Source: CBFCZU01 sp965602635
Lineage (GTDB): Bacteria > Planctomycetota > Phycisphaerae > SM23-33
DNA length: 18,591 bases
Reading direction: 5' to 3'
NCBI GenBank assembly: GCA_965602635.1
Contig: CBFCZU010000061.1
Coordinates: 1 to 18,591, forward strand
The notes beneath the pieces were generated by a model. The model had not been told where the DNA came from. It saw only the letters and a list, made by a program, of their open reading frames with translations, and did no database searches. Position numbers and translations under genes: made by a program. Positions within the stretch are counted from its first letter, which is position 1. The number at the start of each line of letters is the position of its first letter. This document shows, piece by piece, positions 6,735-14,973 of this stretch.

Positions 6735-8201
6735 ATGCGGACCTACTTCTGCGTCTATCTCGGAGCGACGTTCCTGGCGCTGCTGACCACGCCCGTGGTC
6801 GCGCGCATCGGCAGGGCGATGCGCATTCTCGACGCGCCCGACGCACGGAAAGTGCACAGCTCGCCCACCCCCAGGATCGGCGGGCTGGCGATTGCCCTGC
6901 CGGCGATCGCCATGTCGATCTCGGTGCTCGTCCTGGACAACGTCATAGGTCAGGCCTTCCGCCTCGTCAGGACCCACGCGATCGTTCTGTTGGCGACGGG
7001 CGTGTTCGTGTTCGTCGTGGGCCTGGTCGATGACGTCCGCGGCCTGTCGGCCCGGACCAAGCTGCTGGGCCAGGCGCTAGCGGCTGCGGTCGTCTGCGGG
7101 TTCGGCATCCGCATCGATTCGGTCACCGTGGGCCAGTGGTTCAGCCTGGATTTTGGATGGTGGGCGTGGCCGATCACCATGCTCTGGATCATCGGCATCA
7201 CCAACGCCGTCAACCTGATCGACGGCCTTGACGGCCTGGCCGCCGGCATCTCGGCCGTCGTCTGCGGCGTGATCGCGATCTTCGCCATCTACACCGGCCA
7301 GCCTGTCATGGCGGTGCTGGTGCTGGCCCTGCTGGGGAGCCTGTCGGGCTTCCTGATTTTCAACTTCCATCCTGCCAAGACGTTCATGGGCGATTGCGGA
7401 AGCATGTTCCTGGGCTTTGTGATCGCCACGGCCAGCGTAATGTGTGCGCTGAAGTCCGCCACCCTGGCAGGGCTCGCCTTGCCGTTCCTGGCCCTGGGGG
7501 TGCCGATTTTCGACGCTTTCTTCAGCATCCTTCGCCGAATCGTCCAGAGGCGGTCCATTTTCGCTCCCGACCGCGGCCACATTCACCACCGGCTGCTGGC
7601 CGGGGGGCTGCGCCAGCGCCGCGCCGTGATCCTGATGTACGTCGTGACGCTGATAGCCGGCGGGCTGGGAACGTTCATGATGGTCGCTCGCGGCCGGGAC
7701 GCGCTGGTCGTGTTCGGCTGCGTCTTCGTGCTGTTGGTGCTGGTCTTCCGAGCCGCGGGGGCGATCGGCCTGGGAGGAAGTATCGCCGCCCTGCGCCGGA
7801 ATCTCGCCGTCGCCCGCGAGGCCGGGCAGGAAAAGCGGCATCTCGAAGAGGCACAGTTGCGCTTGTGTGGGGCCACCACGCTGGATGCATGGTGGCAGAG
7901 CATGTGCGCCACGGCGGAGAAGATGGGCTTTGCCAGTTTGTCCGTGTCGGTGGTCTATCCCGAGGGCCCGACCCGCAGACTGTTCTGGCGGCCTGGGCCG
8001 CCGGGCCCGCCGGCCTCCCGTGGCGTCATCCATTTGGTCGGGACACTGCCCGACGACCCTCCCGGCCTGTCCGTGCGGATCGAGGCGGATATACCGGTTG
8101 ACGGTTCGCTGGAGTCTGCCGGTCGCCGGGCAGCATTGTTCGGCCGCCTGATAGACGAGCAGTCCCTGAACGAGCTGGCGCCGGGGCAGCGCGCCGCCTG
8201 A
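6735..8201 (+). CDS. WecA/MraY-family undecaprenyl-phosphate sugar-1-phosphate transferase with extra C-terminal domain
   Basis: This is the predicted initiating enzyme: it moves a HexNAc-1-phosphate (or similar) from a UDP-sugar to undecaprenyl phosphate at the inner membrane. Of its 488 residues, the first 345 or so are multi-spanning and carry the family signature: DAPDARKVHSSPTPRIGG (33-50), VDD (98-100), NAVNLIDGLDGLA (157-169), FMGDCGS (217-223), PIFD (257-260) and the HIHH loop (282-285). These include the Asp residues that bind Mg2+ and act in catalysis. After about residue 350 there is a soluble cytoplasmic extension of about 135 residues, absent from E. coli WecA and of unknown role. 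The start has no strong ribosome site and follows a 41-aa ORF by 6 nt, suggesting coupling. The donor sugar cannot be told from sequence. Confidence 0.88.
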   Translation: MRTYFCVYLGATFLALLTTPVVARIGRAMRILDAPDARKVHSSPTPRIGGLAIALPAIAMSISVLVLDNVIGQAFRLVRTHAIVLLATGVFVFVVGLVDDVRGLSARTKLLGQALAAAVVCGFGIRIDSVTVGQWFSLDFGWWAWPITMLWIIGITNAVNLIDGLDGLAAGISAVVCGVIAIFAIYTGQPVMAVLVLALLGSLSGFLIFNFHPAKTFMGDCGSMFLGFVIATASVMCALKSATLAGLALPFLALGVPIFDAFFSILRRIVQRRSIFAPDRGHIHHRLLAGGLRQRRAVILMYVVTLIAGGLGTFMMVARGRDALVVFGCVFVLLVLVFRAAGAIGLGGSIAALRRNLAVAREAGQEKRHLEEAQLRLCGATTLDAWWQSMCATAEKMGFASLSVSVVYPEGPTRRLFWRPGPPGPPASRGVIHLVGTLPDDPPGLSVRIEADIPVDGSLESAGRRAALFGRLIDEQSLNELAPGQRAA

Positions 8202-8266
8202 GCCGAAATGGACCGAAGACCGCGGAGAGACGTTCCGCTTTCACAATAGCTGCGTTCGGTGACACG

Positions 8267-9538
8267 ATGAGCAGCATCACGATAGCCGGTTCTGTCGAGC
8301 CCGCAACGGGCGAGGTGACCTTGAGCGGCGCGAAGAACGCCGCCTTGAAGGTCCTGGCCGCGTCGGTGCTGGCGGAAGAGGACGTCGTCCTTGACAACAT
8401 GCCTCTGAACATCCGCGATGTGCGCATCAAGCTTCAGATGCTGCGCGCGATGGGGGCGAGGATAGAAGAACGCGGGGCCCTGGGGGTGCGGATCTCTTGG
8501 CCGGCGTCGGGCCCAAGCTCCGAGATACCCGGACGGTTCGGCTCCGTTCGCACCAGCCTGTTACTGCTGGGAGCGCTGCTGGGGAGAACCGGCCGGGGCT
8601 CCGTGCCGCTGCCCGGCGGATGCAGGATCGGCCCGCGCAAACATGACATGCACATCATGGCTCTTGAGTCGCTGGGAGCTGTGTGTCGCGAGCGGGGCGA
8701 TCGGCTGGAGGCCCGGGCGAAATCGCTTACGGGGGGGCGCATCGTATTCCCGTTTCGCACCACCGGCGGCACGGAGAACGCCATCCTCGCGGCCGTCCGT
8801 GCCAGGGGACGCACTCTGCTCTGCAACGCACACACCCGCCCCGAAGTCATGGACCTGATCCGCTTCCTGAACTGCCTTGGCGCCCGAATCTCGGTCCTGG
8901 GGTCGGGGCTGATCGAGATCGAGGGAGTCGATCGTCTCGGCGGGGGACGTTACTCCATCATATACGACAACGTGGAGGCGATGACGTTTGCGGTCTTTGC
9001 GGCCATCACAAAGGGCAGGATAAGCATTCGGCATTTCCCGGCGGAAGACCTGGAGGTCCCGATGATCTACCTGCGCGAATCGGGCGTTCGGTTCCGGCGG
9101 GAGGGCGATTGCCTGGTGGTTGAACGGCCCGGACTGCTGACGCCGTTCGACCTGAGCACGGGGACCTATCCCGGCGTCAATTCCGACATCCAGCCCTTGT
9201 TCGCCGCGCTTGCCAGCCAGGCGGAGGGCGAGACGCGAATTACGGACATTCGCTTCCGCGACAGGTTTCAGTACGTAGCCGAGCTCGGGAAACTGGGGGC
9301 GAGGATAAGCGTCCGGGGCAATACGGTGATCGTGTCGGGTCCGTGCGCGCTTCGGGGCGCGGAAGTGAATGCAACGGATTTGCGGGGCGGGGCGGCGTTG
9401 GTGGCCGCGGCCCTGGTCGCCGAGGGGCCGACCACGATTCGCAGCGCCGAGCAGATCGATCGCGGGTACGAGGACCTGGCCGGGAAACTGGCGGCCGTCG
9501 GCGTCCGCGTGAACAGGCGGCACCGGGCGGCGGCGTAG
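8267..9538 (+). CDS. MurA-type UDP-GlcNAc 1-carboxyvinyltransferase (enolpyruvyl transferase) paralogue
   Basis: This is an EPSP-synthase-fold enzyme of 423 residues, close to the 419 of E. coli MurA. MurA transfers enolpyruvate from PEP to the 3-OH of UDP-GlcNAc in the cytoplasm. Catalytic positions appear intact: Lys23-Asn24 in SGAKNAAL, Arg95, the PEP-binding and fosfomycin-target Cys119 in LPGGCRIGPR, the Asp of YDNVEAMTF (position 234), Asp307 in VNSDIQ, and Arg399 in IDRGYED. GGTGA lies 4 nt before the ATG. It sits between the initiating transferase and the acetyltransferase remnant or flippase, with no other peptidoglycan gene nearby, so it may act on a sugar of the exopolysaccharide or be a relocated cell-wall gene. 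The predicted chemistry is well supported; the substrate is an inference. Confidence 0.85.
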   Translation: MSSITIAGSVEPATGEVTLSGAKNAALKVLAASVLAEEDVVLDNMPLNIRDVRIKLQMLRAMGARIEERGALGVRISWPASGPSSEIPGRFGSVRTSLLLLGALLGRTGRGSVPLPGGCRIGPRKHDMHIMALESLGAVCRERGDRLEARAKSLTGGRIVFPFRTTGGTENAILAAVRARGRTLLCNAHTRPEVMDLIRFLNCLGARISVLGSGLIEIEGVDRLGGGRYSIIYDNVEAMTFAVFAAITKGRISIRHFPAEDLEVPMIYLRESGVRFRREGDCLVVERPGLLTPFDLSTGTYPGVNSDIQPLFAALASQAEGETRITDIRFRDRFQYVAELGKLGARISVRGNTVIVSGPCALRGAEVNATDLRGGAALVAAALVAEGPTTIRSAEQIDRGYEDLAGKLAAVGVRVNRRHRAAA

Positions 9539-9577
9539 TCGATGACCGCCACGGTCAGCCGCGCGGCAGGCAGGAAT

Positions 9578-9889
9578 ATGAACTTCAAGAAAACGCTTTC
9601 ACTGATTTCGCAGGACCTCGACCATCACTGTCGAGGCGCCGGAGCCCTGGCGAAACTGGCCACCGCGCTGTTCTCCGTGGGGTCTCGCACGGTGGCGTCG
9701 CATCGCATCCAGCACTACCTCCACGTGAATAGGGTTCGTATTCCGGGCCTGAAGGCGTGGCTCCAGTACCGTATGCAGACGCGTTGGGGCTGCGATATCT
9801 CCCCGGCCGCGAAGATCGGAAGACGGCTGCGCCTTTCGCATCCCACGGGCGTGGTCAGGCGCGGCGAACTCCTATGCGAGGCGAAATGA
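9578..9889 (+). pseudogene. Truncated serine O-acetyltransferase (CysE-like) remnant
   Basis: A 103-codon frame resembles the start of serine acetyltransferases of the left-handed beta-helix family: an N-terminal helical part (about 8-68) followed by the first hexapeptide turns and the active-site region GCDISPAAKIGRRLRLSHPT (71-90), where His88 corresponds to the catalytic His of the HxTG motif. The normal IGxxxxIG beta-helix continuation, the second active-site His and the C-terminal tail are missing: after GVV (91-93) the frame runs into RRGELLCEAK and stops. No other frame continues the beta-helix. The ribosome site AGGCAGGA precedes the ATG at 9578, and its TGA overlaps the flippase start as ATGA. 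It is probably inactive as an enzyme, most simply through a deletion. A shortened but functional peptide or translational leader is the alternative. Confidence 0.7.
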
Positions 9890-11259
9890 CCTTGCGCGAT
9901 CCTGAAAGGCAGTCGCCGTCCTGGGAAATGTCGGCCGCGGGCGAAATGGCCGTCGCAGGCCGCTCCGCGCGCGAATCCCAGGCGCCTTGGGCGAGGCTCA
10001 AGGCCCATTCGCTGGTGGCCGTCCTGACGAGGATCTGCGTGGCGGGGCTGGGGTTCCTGGCCAGCGTGTTGGTCGCCAGATGGCTCGGGCCCGAAGGCAA
10101 AGGCGTACTGGCCACGCTGATGGTGGTGCCGATGCTCGTGGTTTCCTTCGCAGAGCTGGGCATTCGCCAGGCTGCCGCCCGGGCCATCGGCAAGGGCCTG
10201 GCGACTGCCGCGGAGGTCTTCAGCGCGATCGTGGGATTGTGGGTCCTGATGTCCTTCCTCTCGCTCTCGATTGTGCTGGGATACGCCTATCTGACGGGCG
10301 CATCGCGATACGGCTTGGCCGTGACGGCAGCGCTGGCCGCCGCGCCCGCGGCCATGCTCATGGTCCGCTACGGGTCGGGCATAGCCCTGGGGCAGCAATG
10401 GATCGGGAAGGTAGGCTTCTCCCAGACCCTGGTCGGCGTGGTCAATCTCCTGTCCGTCGTGCTCTTCATCCTGGTTCTTGGCATGGGCATTCTGGGCGCC
10501 GTCCTGGGCAGACTGGTCGCTTCCGCCGCCGGGGGAGGCATGTTCCTGTACTGGTTTGTGGCCGGATTCGGGTGGAAGTGGCGCTGGCGTCCCGCCGTGA
10601 TGTGGCTGCTGGCCCGCCGGGGGGTGTCCTTTGCCCTGGCCCTGTTTGTTCTGGGGCTGAACTACCGTGTGAGCATTCTCCTGCTCCAGCTCTTCGTGGG
10701 CCCGGGCGACATCGGCCAGTTCAGTCTCGGCGTGAACATCTCGGAAACGCTGTGGGTGGTCCCCTCGGCGATCGGGATGGTGATCTTCTCCCACAGCACC
10801 GGCGCCGGCGACGCCAAGGCATTTACCAAGACGACCGCCAGGATAGCGCGGCTCGGGCTGATCGCCGCAGCCGCCGTGGCGGCGGCCGTGGCCATGTCGT
10901 GCGACGCCCTCGTCGGCATGGTGTATGGCCAGGCCTACAGGGCCAGCGTCCCCGTGATTCAGTTGATGCTTCCCGGCATCGTCTGCGTGGTCTTCTTCAA
11001 GATTCTGAATTCCGACCTGGCCGGGCGAGGCCACCCGCTTGTGGCCGCGAAGGTCTTCCTGGGCGCGATTGTCGTGAACGTTGCCGCAACCTGCCTCCTG
11101 GCCCCCAGGTGGGGTATCGTCGGGGCGGGCATTGCTGTTTCCATCAGTTATGCCTTGGGGTCGCTGGTGTTCGCCCGGGAGTACGCAAAGATGAGCGGGC
11201 TGCAGCTCACAGAGCTGCTCGTGCCGAGAATGGAGGATTTCCGGGGGATGGCCCGATGA
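9886..11259 (+). CDS. Wzx-type polysaccharide flippase (MOP superfamily)
   Basis: This predicted inner-membrane transporter flips undecaprenyl-linked sugar units to the periplasm. From the ATG at 9886 it has 457 residues. After an unusual hydrophilic N-terminus of about 40 residues come roughly a dozen hydrophobic helices, beginning near residue 44 with the family-typical VLVARWLGPEGKGVLATL and SFAELGIRQAAARAIGKG. A paired ALFVLGLNYRVSILLLQLF helix near the middle is also typical. The start is uncertain: 9886 gives an ATGA overlap with the truncated acetyltransferase, 9874 is an alternative, and later Met codons would remove the odd N-terminus. It ends in ATGA overlap with the next glycosyltransferase, so the two are translationally coupled. 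Confidence 0.87.
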   Translation: MTLRDPERQSPSWEMSAAGEMAVAGRSARESQAPWARLKAHSLVAVLTRICVAGLGFLASVLVARWLGPEGKGVLATLMVVPMLVVSFAELGIRQAAARAIGKGLATAAEVFSAIVGLWVLMSFLSLSIVLGYAYLTGASRYGLAVTAALAAAPAAMLMVRYGSGIALGQQWIGKVGFSQTLVGVVNLLSVVLFILVLGMGILGAVLGRLVASAAGGGMFLYWFVAGFGWKWRWRPAVMWLLARRGVSFALALFVLGLNYRVSILLLQLFVGPGDIGQFSLGVNISETLWVVPSAIGMVIFSHSTGAGDAKAFTKTTARIARLGLIAAAAVAAAVAMSCDALVGMVYGQAYRASVPVIQLMLPGIVCVVFFKILNSDLAGRGHPLVAAKVFLGAIVVNVAATCLLAPRWGIVGAGIAVSISYALGSLVFAREYAKMSGLQLTELLVPRMEDFRGMAR

Positions 11260-12524
11260 ACGTCGGAATCCTGTGCGCGTCAATTGGGTTCGGCGGGGCG
11301 CAGAACACCACGGCCTCACTCGCGTCGGAGCTGTCCAGGCAGGGCCACGACGTGACTCTCTATATCGACAAGTCACGATTCCGTTCGCTGGAGGATGTGG
11401 GGCATCTGAGAATTGTCGATATCCCCCGAGACTCGCCCCTGTCGATGCTGTGGGGGCATTGCCCGGCCCGCAGCCTCGTCTCGGCGATACGCGGCATCCG
11501 GGCCTTGAAGCACCAGGCGCTGCTGCTGATGTCGGACGGGCACCTGCCGATAGCCGTCCTCGCGCGATGGTTCTGCCGCGTTCCGTGCGTCTACTACGAG
11601 CTCGGCCCACGCATGCACGCGAGAACGCGATTTTTCCGGGGACTCGTCGTTGCCAACTCGGAGGAGACGCGCGATCTGCTGGCCAACTGGCTGCACCGCA
11701 GCGCGAAGGACATTCCCGTCGTCAGGGCACGGGTCAATGTGGAGCGGCTCTCGAAGGCGGCGGGGCGAGCCGGTGTCGGCCAAGCGGCCGGCCGGCCGGT
11801 GAGCATCGCAATGGCCTCGCGACTGGAGGACGAGAAGATACCCGCGGTGTTGCTCGTGATCGACGCTGTCCGGATGCTCAGCGCCGCCGGGAGGAATGTT
11901 CGCCTGCACATATACGGCGGAGGAAAGGACATCGAGGACGTGCGAAAGCACGTCGCCAAGGCCGGCGGCGAGTGCCCCGCCGACCTCGTTCGAATTCACG
12001 GGTTCGTTCGTTCGGTCCCCGATGAGCTGGCAGACCGCGACATCTGCATCGGCGTCGGTCGCGGCGCATGGGAGGGCATGGCCTGCGGCAAGCCAACCGT
12101 GGTCGTGGGGAAAGAGGGACTGGGCGGCGTCGTATGTCCAGCGAATCTCGAGAGACTGATGCGCCACAACTTCACGGCCCGCGGAAGGCGAAGCAAACCG
12201 GACGCGACGGAAATCGCCGACGCCCTGCGCCCCCTTGTTGAGGACCCCGCGCACAGACGTCGGCTTGGAGGTTATGGCCTGACGGTGATGCGCGAGCACT
12301 ATGACGTCAAGCTGGGGGCCGCTCAAATCGCGTCGGTGTTGGGCGAGACTTCTCGTCAAGGAGTGGGCAGCAGGGGCCTCGGCGATGCCCTGCGAGTCTG
12401 TGGCGTTGTGCTGCTTTCCTTCTGGCTGGTCGTCAAGGAGGTTGGCTTGTGGTGCCTCAGGCCGAGGGTGCCGATGCAGTCCCTGGCCAAGGCGCACGCG
12501 TTGAAAAACGGACGCGACAACTGA
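11256..12524 (+). CDS. GT4-like glycosyltransferase with C-terminal membrane segment
   Basis: This is a GT-B fold glycosyltransferase of 422 residues that should add one sugar to the lipid-linked repeat unit on the cytoplasmic face. The N-terminal Rossmann half begins MNVGILCASIGFGGAQ with the GGAQ donor/acceptor loop. The C-terminal half shows SIAMASRLEDEKIPAVLLVI, LHIYGGGKD and, near 266-286, the nucleotide-sugar binding region VGRGAWEGMACGKPTVVVGK of the GT4 family. After the catalytic domain there is an extra tail with a hydrophobic helix at about 379-399 (VVLLSFWLVVKEVGLW) followed by basic residues, which may anchor it to the membrane. The start is fixed by an ATGA overlap with the flippase and a GGGGGA upstream. 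Donor and linkage are unknown. Confidence 0.85.
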   Translation: MNVGILCASIGFGGAQNTTASLASELSRQGHDVTLYIDKSRFRSLEDVGHLRIVDIPRDSPLSMLWGHCPARSLVSAIRGIRALKHQALLLMSDGHLPIAVLARWFCRVPCVYYELGPRMHARTRFFRGLVVANSEETRDLLANWLHRSAKDIPVVRARVNVERLSKAAGRAGVGQAAGRPVSIAMASRLEDEKIPAVLLVIDAVRMLSAAGRNVRLHIYGGGKDIEDVRKHVAKAGGECPADLVRIHGFVRSVPDELADRDICIGVGRGAWEGMACGKPTVVVGKEGLGGVVCPANLERLMRHNFTARGRRSKPDATEIADALRPLVEDPAHRRRLGGYGLTVMREHYDVKLGAAQIASVLGETSRQGVGSRGLGDALRVCGVVLLSFWLVVKEVGLWCLRPRVPMQSLAKAHALKNGRDN

Positions 12525-12546
12525 GGCTTCATCGAGAGCAAAGACG

Positions 12547-13980
12547 GTGTCACCACCAACGAATCACGGCGCGATCGGCAGGACCCCCCGCGGCACCAGG
12601 TGGTCCCAAAGGCTCCAGGGGGCCGTTGCCCGCCTGGCGGCCGAACCCTGCGCCCGCGCGACCGTTCATCCCGGTAGCCGACTGCGCCCGGCGTATCTCT
12701 TTGCCATCATACCTCTGCTGGACATGGTCCTGGCCCAGGTGCAGTCGCAGTGGGTGCCGCGGATCGGACCGCTCTCCCTTGCCCAGTTGTCTCACGGGAT
12801 AATCATGCTGGCGATGTCCGTGCTCGTGTTCGCAAGGCTGCGGTATTTCCCCGCCCGATATCGATTCATGCTCATACCCATGGCGTGTCTGGCCGGCAGC
12901 ATCTTCCTGTCCCTGGCGTGCGGCCTGCTCAACGGGAGGATGACCTTGGAGGATCTGGTCGCCGCCTTTCAGGTCATTTACTGGCTCGTCCTGTGGCTTG
13001 GGATATTCGTCTGTTGCCGTGACCGGCGCGATTGCGTGCTCGTCCTCAAGGGGGTGGTCGTCGCCGGGATCTACGGGGCCGTGTCGGTCGCCTTCCTGTA
13101 CCTGCGCGCCGGGAAGGAGGGCTCCCATTACACCGGTATCGTCGCCAGCGCCGCGGGGTTGAACACGGCCAAGGGACTGGCCGGAATTATCGCGACCGCG
13201 GGCCTGGTCGCCCTGTGGCTGTTCCGGGAGAGGTGGCGGCTCTCCGGCGCGTTCGTCTTCTTCATGTGCCTCGCGGCGGTCGTCCTGACCTATCAGCGGG
13301 CAGGCCTGGCGGCCACGGGCGTCGCCGTCCTGTGGCTGGCACTGTGGCGCGCATCCGCCAGGTGGAAGCGGACAGGCGAGAAGTTGGCGGCCAACCCCGT
13401 CCTCATCGCGGCGGCCGTAATCCTTGTGATCGCGCTTACCGTCGGCACCGCGGACCTCGAGGCGCGATGGGATGACATATCCGACCCACAGAAGGCGGGC
13501 TCCGGACGGATAACCTTCTGGCGGGTCGCCCTCGCGCACTATGCCGTCCTCGACTGGCCGGCTCAGGTCAGCGGCATCGGATATTCGAGAATGGCCGACG
13601 CGCTGGAACGCAAGTACGGGGCCAGGATTCATACCCACAGCGATCCCCTGGACGTCTTGCTGATGTTCGGGGCCGCGGGCATCCTGAGCTGGCTGCTGCT
13701 CAATGTGGCAATCCTGAGGATGATCGCCGCGTCCAGGGCCGACCCGTCGCGATTCGCCGTCGCCCTGGCCATATACCTTGTCATGCTGTGCGAGAGCCTG
13801 CTGACCGGGCAGATGCTCGGCCCCCACGTGATGGCCTTCTACGCGCTGGCCATTACGTGCACTTGCCTGAGCTGGCGGGATCGCCTGCGTCCCCAGGCCG
13901 ACGCGCACACAGCCGCCCAGCCGGGCCTACCTCCCCCCAACCGGGAAGCCGACGAGACATGGCCAAGCACTACGCGATAG
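12547..13980 (+). CDS. Wzy-type O-antigen polymerase-like membrane protein
   Basis: This is a 477-residue membrane protein with about ten to twelve hydrophobic helices, predicted to link repeat units in the periplasm. The region from about 317 shows the Wzy/ligase signature: GSGRITFWRVALAHY, then GIGYSRMADALE, and the periplasmic loop end HTHSDPLDVLLMFGAAGI (362-379), where the H-S-D-x-L pattern followed by GxxG is typical of this family and, unlike in the protein at 4007, keeps its histidine. It starts at a GTG (12547) with only a weak GAGAG-like ribosome site; no ATG precedes the first helix, so this start is the best available. The N-terminal 45 residues are basic and cytoplasmic. It lies 22 nt after one glycosyltransferase and overlaps the next by 22 nt. 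Confidence 0.82.
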   Translation: MSPPTNHGAIGRTPRGTRWSQRLQGAVARLAAEPCARATVHPGSRLRPAYLFAIIPLLDMVLAQVQSQWVPRIGPLSLAQLSHGIIMLAMSVLVFARLRYFPARYRFMLIPMACLAGSIFLSLACGLLNGRMTLEDLVAAFQVIYWLVLWLGIFVCCRDRRDCVLVLKGVVVAGIYGAVSVAFLYLRAGKEGSHYTGIVASAAGLNTAKGLAGIIATAGLVALWLFRERWRLSGAFVFFMCLAAVVLTYQRAGLAATGVAVLWLALWRASARWKRTGEKLAANPVLIAAAVILVIALTVGTADLEARWDDISDPQKAGSGRITFWRVALAHYAVLDWPAQVSGIGYSRMADALERKYGARIHTHSDPLDVLLMFGAAGILSWLLLNVAILRMIAASRADPSRFAVALAIYLVMLCESLLTGQMLGPHVMAFYALAITCTCLSWRDRLRPQADAHTAAQPGLPPPNREADETWPSTTR

Positions 13981-14939
13981 TCCACTTCTGGCCGGCGCGG
14001 GACGGCTTTCGGAAGCGCATGGAGCTTCTGGCCGAGGCGCTGAGCCCCGCCGGACGGATGGAGCGCATCCGGACACCGTCCCAACTGCTTCGCCTGACGG
14101 CCGGAAGGGCGATGCGACGCGGCGAAGTGTCGCTCATCGTGTACACCAGCCTGCTGGCGCCCCTTGTCTGGATCCTGAAGCTCCTCCGGCGGGACCTGCC
14201 GGTCTACTACATGGTGCGCGGAGACGAAGTCACTTGGGCCCAGCACGCCAACAGGCCGCTGCGGGCGCGGGCCGGGCGAGCCCTTCAGAGGCTCATGGTG
14301 CGGCTGGGGTGCCGCTTCGTTTTCGCATCCGCCGACCTGCACGAGACCTTCGTGGAACGGCTCGGCCCGATAGCATGGGCCAGGGTCCTGCCGAACACCC
14401 TCGGGGAGCCTCTTCCGGACATCAGGCCCTTCGACGGTCGGCTGGCTGTGGTGGGGGACTTCGCCAGCGTGAAGAACATCGAATGCGTGATCGAATGCCT
14501 TGCCGGCGGAGAGCACCGCGTGGACCTGTATGGCAATCGCTCCATGCCTGACGCCTGGAAAAGACCCTGGCTCCATGCCCACGGTTTCGTTCGCGACCTG
14601 AAGTCGGCCTTGGGCAAGTCCTCGCTGCTGGTGCTGGCCAGCGTCAGCGAGGGGTCCCCCAATGTCCTCCTGGACGCCCTTCAGGCCGGCTGCGGCGTCG
14701 TCGTGCATAGGGGTTTCCCCTTCCGGCGGCTGCCGGTTGCGGAGCAGTGGCGCTTTCGATTGAACCGCGTTCGCCGGCCGGGGGCTGCCTCCGGGCGCGG
14801 AGCCGCTGACAGTGCAGACTTGCCGTCCGTGCTTCGCAAGCTCCGTTCCGGCCGGCAGGATTTCAAACGGGCCAACCCGGCCCTGATTCGCCTGGTGGAG
14901 TCTGATTGGCGCCGGCGCGTGCTGGACGTCTTTGCCTGA
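13959..14939 (+). CDS. GT-B fold glycosyltransferase (GT4-like)
   Basis: This is a 326-residue glycosyltransferase. The N-terminal half begins MAKHYAIVHFWPARDGFRKR and contains YYMVRGDEVTW. The C-terminal half starts near 160 with LAVVGDFASVKNIECVIECL and ends its donor site near 224-245 with VLASVSEGSPNVLLDALQAG, in which a Glu is followed eight residues later by Asp instead of the usual second Glu. It is shorter than typical GT4 enzymes, and its last 60 residues are basic and not conserved by eye. The ATG at 13959 lies inside the end of the polymerase gene (22-nt overlap) and is preferred because it begins exactly at the expected first beta-strand; a GGGAAG lies upstream. Likely role: a sugar-adding step for the same repeat unit. 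Confidence 0.8.
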   Translation: MAKHYAIVHFWPARDGFRKRMELLAEALSPAGRMERIRTPSQLLRLTAGRAMRRGEVSLIVYTSLLAPLVWILKLLRRDLPVYYMVRGDEVTWAQHANRPLRARAGRALQRLMVRLGCRFVFASADLHETFVERLGPIAWARVLPNTLGEPLPDIRPFDGRLAVVGDFASVKNIECVIECLAGGEHRVDLYGNRSMPDAWKRPWLHAHGFVRDLKSALGKSSLLVLASVSEGSPNVLLDALQAGCGVVVHRGFPFRRLPVAEQWRFRLNRVRRPGAASGRGAADSADLPSVLRKLRSGRQDFKRANPALIRLVESDWRRRVLDVFA

Positions 14940-14973
14940 GGCCGCCGCGAGGGCCGATGGGAGAACCTTACAG

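Noticed and set aside
8222..8241. Small hairpin GCGGA/TCCGC followed by TTT before the MurA-like gene, as an intrinsic terminator
   Set aside because: The stem is only 5 bp and the T-run only 3; it is too weak to be a terminator and lies inside what looks like one operon.
9987..11255. Long + strand frame running through the flippase gene into the glycosyltransferase
   Set aside because: The upstream part is a GC-rich shadow frame of the flippase with Arg/Gly/Pro-rich low-quality peptide; only the section from 11256 on is a real gene.
9715..11610. Minus-strand frame of 631 codons opposite the flippase and glycosyltransferase
   Set aside because: The composition is typical of an antisense shadow in GC-rich DNA (His, Gln, Arg, Pro and Gly rich), with no domain and strong genes on the other strand.
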